A model generated the notes under the pieces. That model had not been told where the DNA came from. It saw only the letters and a list, made by a program, of their open reading frames with translations, and did no database searches. DNA of 64,000 nt from Vibrio variabilis (lineage in GTDB: Bacteria; Pseudomonadota; Gammaproteobacteria; Enterobacterales; Vibrionaceae): contig NZ_JYJK01000073.1 of the NCBI RefSeq assembly GCF_003263785.1, forward strand, positions 62,001 to 126,000, in the 5' to 3' direction. The first letter of the stretch is position 1. Each line of letters begins with the position of its first letter. The translations under genes were made by a program, and so were the position numbers. Shown piece by piece: positions 59,055-64,000 of this stretch.

Positions 59055-59862
59055 GCCTAAAAAGCCATCTTGTTGAAGACCGTCTCAATGACATCGCTAT
59101 CTCGGCGCGGGGCCTTAACATGCGATTTGGAAGTAGAGTGATATTAGATGATGTTGACATTGACCTGTACTCTGGGCAAGTCACCACATTGCTAGGCCCT
59201 AATGGCGCAAGGAAAAGTACCCTGCTTAAACTTCTCTGTGGTGAAACACCTTCAAGCTTTGATATTCGATATTTTGGTAAGCCAAGAACCCAATGGCCAG
59301 CACAGCGGCTCTCAAAACACCTGGCACTACTGCCGCAACACAGTACTTTATCGTTCCCATTTCTGGCTTCTGAAGTTGTTGAGCTTGGTGCTATTCCGTT
59401 AGAAATCTGCAACCACGCGACACGATCACTCGCTAAACACTATATGGGTACAGCAGACGTAGAACATTTGGCACAGCGCCTTTACCCTTCTCTCTCTGGT
59501 GGGAAAAGCAACGTGTGCACCTGGCTCGAATACTGACACAATTACACCAATCGGGCGTTCAAAAAATACTCATGCTAGACGAACCAACATCCGCACTGGA
59601 TCTCGCTCATCAACACAACACATTGGCAATTGCTAGAGAGTTGGCCGATACGCAAAATGCAGCTGTGGTCGTGGTACTTCATGACCTTAACCTCGCGTCT
59701 CAATACTCAGATAGATTGATCGTGCTGGATAACGGAAAAATCGTTGCAGATGACGCTCCTTGGCAAGCACTCACCAGTGATTTGATTGAAGGGGTCTATG
59801 GTTATCACTCTATAGTGGCCAAACATCCGACACATGACTTCCCGATTGTGTTACCTCAATAG
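59051..59862 (+). CDS. hutD: Heme ABC transporter ATPase HutD (frameshifted, altered Walker A)
   Basis: About 270 residues when joined, HmuV-type ATPase. The Walker A reads GPNGARKST where GPNGAGKST is expected, a Gly-to-Arg change from a single G to A. The ABC signature LSGGEKQRVHLAR needs one missing G restored in the run at about 59503. Walker B MLDEPTSALDLA and the switch histidine VLHDLNLASQ are intact. If the Walker A change is real the ATPase would be inactive; sequence error is equally possible. Confidence 0.9.
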
Positions 59863-59892
59863 CTCTTTCATTCGATCATCTTCAGACAGAAA

Positions 59893-59918
59893 AAAACCGC
59901 TCTATCTAGAGCGGTTTT
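59893..59918. terminator. Bidirectional terminator between hutD and luxT
   Basis: AAAACCGCTCTA (59893-59904) pairs perfectly with TAGAGCGGTTTT (59907-59918) over a 2-base loop, with A and T runs on the two sides. Confidence 0.92.
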
Positions 59919-59956
59919 CATCTTACTGTTTGGTTAGATTGACTGTGAGTTAATGA

Positions 59957-60418
59957 CTACTTAGTCAATTGGATCAATGAACGGCCGATAAGCCATTCTA
60001 GTTCCTTGTCACTGCCTTCACCGTACTGCGTCTCAACCAGCTTATAAAGGCGGTCAATGCCCTTAGAGGCAAATTCATGCGAGTTTTCTGAAGTGACAAT
60101 GTGGTGGAACAGAAGTTTTAGGATAGCCAAAAATTCTTGATTCTTTAGGGAGTCAATCCAACTTCCTGTGAATCCATCAATGCCTTTTTCAAACTCCAAA
60201 TGTTCAACAAACATTTTGAAGATACGTCCATCGAGTGCGGATGTAAAATCCGTCTTCTTAGGAAAGTGGTGACTAATCCCGGTTCTTGATATACCTGTCT
60301 GCTGGCTTAATGTGGTGTACGACATTTTGTCATAACCAAGACGAATGATCTGATCAACGACCGCTTCCATGATTTTCTGGATCGTAATCTCAGTATCTTC
60401 TTTACTACGCTTTGGCAT
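59957..60418 (-). CDS. luxT: TetR-family regulator LuxT
   Basis: 153 residues, starting MPKRSKEDTEITIQKIMEAV. The helix-turn-helix is TTLSQQTGISRTGISHHFP (about 36-54). Length and sequence match recalled Vibrio LuxT (SwrT), a repressor tied to quorum sensing through the Qrr1 small RNA and to swarming and luminescence. The C-terminal half is short compared with classic TetR proteins, as in LuxT. Single gene with a long upstream region that carries an inverted repeat. Confidence 0.9.
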   Translation of the reverse strand: MPKRSKEDTEITIQKIMEAVVDQIIRLGYDKMSYTTLSQQTGISRTGISHHFPKKTDFTSALDGRIFKMFVEHLEFEKGIDGFTGSWIDSLKNQEFLAILKLLFHHIVTSENSHEFASKGIDRLYKLVETQYGEGSDKELEWLIGRSLIQLTK

Positions 60419-60919
60419 TTCTTAAGCTTCTCTAATCGTTTTCTGCGTACGCTGTATGCTATACCATAATTAAAGCAGTGCTCGATGTAATTTTCTATCC
60501 ATTTATGTATCAATTTGCTCAAACTCAGATTACGGCAACCCGACAACAAACCATACACGAAACACATGCTTGGTACAGATACCATTTAAGATAATATAAA
60601 AATCAAGTGATTGATTAGTAACTTATAAAGTCTACCATTTCGCACTAAGGCTTGTACTAATCTGTACTATATCATTAGTACATGAGTCTCGTTTTTGAGA
60701 ACTCAATCACAAACAAGCAATACCACTTGCATATTTAAAAGCTATTAATAAACAAATAGATATTTACAATTCGTATGGAATAGAAACCTAATATTCACAA
60801 GAACATGCTTAAGCTCGTGCATCATTGACTAGCACTTAGCCTAGAAGCAATGAATTTATTGCTGGATACCTAATTTCTACAGTTATAGAATAACCACAGA
60901 TTTTATGAGAGGTATCGTT
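60419..60919. other. 501-bp region between luxT and the YfcZ-like gene
   Basis: Divergent, AT-rich gap with no credible gene. The one clear element is the inverted repeat at 60653-60682 with an extra GTACT between its arms. Confidence 0.4.
60653..60682. promoter_or_regulatory. Inverted repeat upstream of luxT
   Basis: TGTACTAAT (60653-60661) is the exact complement of ATTAGTACA (60674-60682), with a 12-base spacer that holds one more GTACT. It could be a dimer operator for LuxT or another regulator. Confidence 0.45.
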
Positions 60920-61219
60920 ATGTCAAACACCTATGAAGAACCAACCGTATGCGACGCTTGTGGCGTTGCTGGAGAAATGGGTTTCATCATCAAGGAAGGC
61001 GATGACGTCGCAGAAGTACAATTATTCGGCGAATCGCAAGCTCAACTGCAAGCAGAAATTCAAAAATACGTCGATTTAGCAAAGACTGTGTCAGAGAATG
61101 TTGAATTCGAAGTTTCTGAACTAAATGAAGAGAGCAAAGAGCTTTCAGCTCGATTCAAGTTTGAAGTGAGTGCAGAGAAGCTGATTTTTGAACTAAAAAC
61201 GCGCTCTTTAGCGCGCTAA
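60920..61219 (+). CDS. YfcZ/YiiS-family (DUF406-type) protein
   Basis: 99 residues from MSNTYEEPTVCDACGVAGEM, with the family's CDACG near the N-terminus, then an acidic alpha-beta body ending LKTRSLAR. The family's role is unknown to me. GAGGTATCGTT lies before the ATG at 60920. Its last codons form a small hairpin (CGCGCT/AGCGCG), and a terminator follows at 61259. Confidence 0.85.
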   Translation: MSNTYEEPTVCDACGVAGEMGFIIKEGDDVAEVQLFGESQAQLQAEIQKYVDLAKTVSENVEFEVSELNEESKELSARFKFEVSAEKLIFELKTRSLAR

Positions 61220-61258
61220 TGCCGCAATTAGCGGGAGCTTAAAAAGCACAAGTTTACT

Positions 61259-61284
61259 AAAGCGAGCATTATTGCTCGCTTTTT
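61259..61284 (+). terminator. Terminator of the YfcZ-like gene
   Basis: AGCGAGCA (61261-61268) pairs with TGCTCGCT (61273-61280), followed by T. The sequence overlaps the last codons of the convergent DUF1496-like gene. Confidence 0.85.
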
Positions 61285-61565
61285 AATGCCTTCCATTTGA
61301 GCTGTCCATTCATCTCAAAATCTTGTTCGGCCACACATTGAAGCACCACACCTTCAACATTGATGACCGATCCTAGTGAGTACGCTTTATCGTTGTAATA
61401 ACAAACCCGTTTCCCTAACTTAGAGTCGGACAGTAGCACCGCAGCACCGACATCTGAACCTGGTGTGGTAATGACTTTCGCCGATACTGCCGACGCCACC
61501 ATCGCGCCAACAATGGCGAGCATCACAACGCGTGTGGATTTCCATTGTGAAATTGTTTTTTCCAT
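61269..61565 (-). CDS. DUF1496-like small exported protein
   Basis: 98 residues. N-terminal hydrophobic signal (VVMLAIVGAMVASAVSAKV), then a small domain with GKRVCYYNDKAYSLGSVINV and VVLQCVAEQDF, whose two cysteines probably form a disulfide. The CYYNDKAYSLGSVI pattern is what I recall for DUF1496. Function unknown. Its 3' end overlaps the terminator of the convergent gene. Confidence 0.75.
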   Translation of the reverse strand: MEKTISQWKSTRVVMLAIVGAMVASAVSAKVITTPGSDVGAAVLLSDSKLGKRVCYYNDKAYSLGSVINVEGVVLQCVAEQDFEMNGQLKWKALKSEQ

Positions 61566-61657
61566 TGCAAACTACCTAACGTTCCCAAACTGATGATGTT
61601 CTAGACGGACGATATTTCGAAAAGACTCTGTTCCCAATTATAGCGAACCCAAACCTT

Positions 61658-62260
61658 ATGCTTCGATCCACCATTGCCCTTTTGTCTCTACTGTTGCTAG
61701 TCCCAACCTCAAGTGCCATTGAGCTTGATTACTACAAAATTCTCAACCATCTAGACAACTACGGCAACTTGGATCTGCGCAATAAACCTTATACCAGCCT
61801 TCCCAATGGGTTAGTGGTCAAAGGTAACCTAAATATCGCCAAAACACCGATAAAAATGATGCCGCAAAATCTTGAGATCAAAGGTAGCCTAGATGCCTCA
61901 GATAGTTTAGTGGAATTCATGCCAAGAGGAACCAAAATCACAGGTTACGCCAACTTTTTAGGCAGCCAACTCAAAGCCTGGCCGCAAGGTGTTGTTCCTG
62001 GTGGGTACATCAATTTGGGTGACACCCCCATTGAAAAACTGCCCAACGGTATGGTGGTCAACGGAGACCTTAGCTTAATTAGAACGCCTATTACCGAACT
62101 CCCTGAAGGTATTGTTATTGAAGGCAACCTTTATATTGGTGGTTCAAAGATCACTCAATTCCCTAAAACCATGACCGTCAATGGCAACATCTTTCTTGGC
62201 GGTAATGTGATTACGCAGTGGCCGGACAATCTTACTCTTGGTGGTGCGGTCGCACGCTAA
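61658..62260 (+). CDS. Secreted leucine-rich-repeat-like protein with 20-residue repeats
   Basis: 200 residues. Signal peptide (MLRSTIALLSLLLLVPTSSA), then about eight tandem 20-residue units that follow the pattern LPxGxxVxGxLxLxxTxI, for example SLPNGLVVKGNLNIAKTPI and KLPNGMVVNGDLSLIRTPI. The even spacing predicts a solenoid like short bacterial leucine-rich repeats. Likely periplasmic or secreted and may bind another protein. No clear ribosome binding site before the ATG. The family name is not known to me. Confidence 0.75.
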   Translation: MLRSTIALLSLLLLVPTSSAIELDYYKILNHLDNYGNLDLRNKPYTSLPNGLVVKGNLNIAKTPIKMMPQNLEIKGSLDASDSLVEFMPRGTKITGYANFLGSQLKAWPQGVVPGGYINLGDTPIEKLPNGMVVNGDLSLIRTPITELPEGIVIEGNLYIGGSKITQFPKTMTVNGNIFLGGNVITQWPDNLTLGGAVAR

Positions 62261-62285
62261 TGCAAGCCACTCTCGAAGAGCGCAA

Positions 62286-63185
62286 TCAAAAGTAATGCGA
62301 GATCGCAAGGTAACGCGTGCGAATGTGTTCAATAAGCAATCTCACTTTGTTTGGAGGCTGGCGGGTAAAAGGATAGACAGCGTAAATACCCAGCCTCTTT
62401 CCCACTTGATCCGGGAAAATATCCACCAGCTGGCCATTGCGTATGTCGTGGTATACCAGACACCTAGGAACATAAGCGATACCATGTCCTCCCAGAGCCG
62501 CCTTACGAAGTGCAGTGGCATTATCGGTAGAGAATGAGCCTGACACGCGTACGATGTAGTTGCCTTTGTCTCCTTTGAACTCCCACTCCGACGCCCCTGT
62601 TGTCTGATAGGCGTATTGCAGACAGTTGTGCTGAGTCAGATCCTCAGGCACTAGTGGCTTGCGGTTTTTCGCAATATAAGATGGCGACGCACACACCACC
62701 CACTGAGAGTCTAGAATATGGCGTGCTATCAGGCTTGAATCTTCCAAATATCCGGTACGGATGACTAGGTCATATCCTCCGTCAACAAGATCCACAAAGC
62801 GGTTGTCCAAAGACATATCAACCGAAAGACCAGGATGCATATTGCAAAACTCAGCCACAGCGTCTGCCAAAATAAGGTCTCCAGAGATGGTCGGTACCGA
62901 CATTTTGATGTGACCACTGACGTTTTCACCAAATCCCGACACGGATTCCATCGCTTCTTGGGTGGCTTGCTTCACATTTTTAGCGCCATGGACTAACGCC
63001 TTACCTGCTTCAGTTAGCGTTAATTTGCGCGTTGTTCGATATAATAATTGAACCCCTAATTCTTCTTCAAGTCTCGCAATCCTTTTACTAACTACCGAAT
63101 TTGTAAGGTTATTTTGTTCAGCTACACGACTGAACGCCCCAGTTTCTACTACCTGATAAAACAGGATTAAATCGTCTGCACGCAT
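62286..63185 (-). CDS. LysR-family transcriptional regulator (CrgA-like branch)
   Basis: 299 residues. Helix-turn-helix GAFSRVAEQNNLTNSVVSKR, wing through YRTTRKLTLTEAG, then an effector domain (GHIKMSVPTISGDLILADAV; SLDNRFVDLVDGGYDLVIRT). It is divergent from lldP with about 165 bp between them, so it may regulate lactate uptake, though lactate regulators are more often GntR-type. Frame intact. Confidence 0.9.
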   Translation of the reverse strand: MRADDLILFYQVVETGAFSRVAEQNNLTNSVVSKRIARLEEELGVQLLYRTTRKLTLTEAGKALVHGAKNVKQATQEAMESVSGFGENVSGHIKMSVPTISGDLILADAVAEFCNMHPGLSVDMSLDNRFVDLVDGGYDLVIRTGYLEDSSLIARHILDSQWVVCASPSYIAKNRKPLVPEDLTQHNCLQYAYQTTGASEWEFKGDKGNYIVRVSGSFSTDNATALRKAALGGHGIAYVPRCLVYHDIRNGQLVDIFPDQVGKRLGIYAVYPFTRQPPNKVRLLIEHIRTRYLAISHYF

Positions 63186-63351
63186 ACTTTTATGTCATTT
63201 TTGGAAATAATCATTTTCATTATTTCTCTATATCACCAAAAAAGAAAGGGATAAATTTACCCCACCTTAACAACCCTATTACAAAAATAATAAGCACGAC
63301 ACGGCTGACTCATTCAATACCAAAGTCGGCCAAGACAAAAGGAAGTCGCTA

Positions 63352-64000
63352 ATGTCTGAAACTTTACTTGCCCTTGTGGCCTTTTCTCCCATTGTGGTTG
63401 CTGCCATACTTCTGGTGGGATTGAACTGGCCAGCCAAAAAAGCCATGCCCGTTGCGTTTGGCCTAACCGTAGTCATCGCCCTATTTACTTGGGACATGTC
63501 CGTCACACGTGTTTTAGCGTCCATTTTTCAAGGATTCGGCATCACCGTTGCCGTGCTTTGGATTGTGTTTGGCGCCATCTTTTTGCTCAACACACTAAAA
63601 CACACCGGCGCCATTACAACGATTCGTAACGGCTTTACCGATATTTCACCTGACCGCCGCGTTCAAGCCATCATCATCGCTTGGTGTTTTGGATCTTTCA
63701 TCGAAGGCGCATCTGGCTTTGGCACACCCGCAGCGATAGCGGCACCTCTCCTAGTTGCGATTGGTTTTCCTGCTCTGGCCGCGGTTTTGATGGGTATGAT
63801 GATTCAATCAACCCCGGTCTCTTTTGGTGCAGTGGGCACACCAATCATTGTGGGTGTGAACAAGGGTCTAGATACGCACAACATCAGCGAATCACTGGTT
63901 TCCCAAGGTGCATCGTGGGATCTCTACCTACAGCAAATCACCGCTAATGTTGCCATCATCCATGCCTGTGTAGGTACACTGATGCCGGTTCTGATGGCAA
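63352..64000 (+). CDS. lldP: L-lactate permease (5' part)
   Basis: The first 216 codons of an LctP-family permease, open to the window edge. It begins [20 protein letters not shown]. The diagnostic stretch is [20 protein letters not shown], followed by [20 protein letters not shown]. It imports lactate (and glycolate in some members) with protons. GGAAG lies five bases before the ATG. At least six membrane segments are visible; the rest lies outside the window. Confidence 0.93.
   Translation, partial: MSETLLALVAFSPIVVAAILLVGLNWPAKKAMPVAFGLTVVIALFTWDMSVTRVLASIFQGFGITVAVLWIVFGAIFLLNTLKHTGAITTIRNGFTDISPDRRVQAIIIAWCFGSFIEGASGFGTPAAIAAPLLVAIGFPALAAVLMGMMIQSTPVSFGAVGTPIIVGVNKGLDTHNISESLVSQGASWDLYLQQITANVAIIHACVGTLMPVLMA

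Noticed and set aside
1..64000. CRISPR array, tRNA, rRNA, insertion sequence or prophage
   Set aside because: No regular spacer-repeat pattern, cloverleaf genes, transposase, integrase or phage structural genes were seen.

Overview
The window looks like a piece of the second chromosome of a Vibrio. Reasons: a CqsS-type quorum-sensing kinase, LuxT, a tal-tkt pair, a napFDABC nitrate reductase operon followed by a large HD-GYP protein, a second secDF pair preceded by a VemP-like arrest peptide, and hut haem genes. From memory these match Vibrio cholerae chromosome II neighbourhoods (VCA0522, VCA0623-0624, VCA0676-0681, VCA0907-0915); no search was run. No rRNA, tRNA, CRISPR array or insertion sequence was seen.

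Layout. 1-6.1 kb: cqsS (cut by the window edge), folE, moeA-moeB, a small anchored protein, a sulfurtransferase and a LysR regulator. 6.1-10.6 kb: SorC-type regulator and the transaldolase-transketolase pair. 10.7-20 kb: signalling genes, including a periplasmic protein with a degenerate GGDEF protein, an NspS/MbaA-like polyamine-sensing pair, and a solute-binding GGDEF cyclase, plus a lipoprotein, a LysE exporter and a LysR regulator. 20-25 kb: Asp/Glu racemase, chemoreceptor, sodium symporter. 25.2-32.5 kb: narQP and napFDABC with a tiny membrane protein. 32.6-35.8 kb: a 1058-residue HD-GYP phosphodiesterase. 35.8-39.2 kb: secF2, secD2 and vemP. 39.3-44 kb: an orphan Xre/MbcA/ParS-like protein, an SH3 protein, and a PhnD-type binding protein with a GGDEF-EAL enzyme. 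44-46 kb: the GGGtGRT/NifU-like pair behind a structured leader. 46-54.3 kb: an ArnT-like glycosyltransferase, scs genes, LysR and MATE. 54.3-60.4 kb: hutZXW, hutBCD and luxT. 60.9-64 kb: a YfcZ/YiiS protein, a DUF1496-like protein, an LRR-like secreted protein, LysR and the start of lldP.

How it works together. Two RNA-level switches stand out. (i) vemP-secD2: the end of vemP is complementary to the secD2 ribosome binding site, as expected if a ribosome stalled on VemP opens the secD2 start. (ii) The leader of the NifU-like/GGGtGRT operon can form either a 13-bp closing stem or an 8-bp hairpin over the ribosome binding site, but not both. Five proteins with GGDEF, EAL or HD-GYP domains each have their own extracytoplasmic input, so this is a dense second-messenger region.

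Quality warning. Eighteen genes carry about 22 apparent frameshifts, about 20 of them single missing bases and many in short runs of one base. They hit conserved genes such as tkt, secD2, moeB and hutBDW. Sequencing or assembly error is more likely than gene decay, so split genes are given here as single loci.
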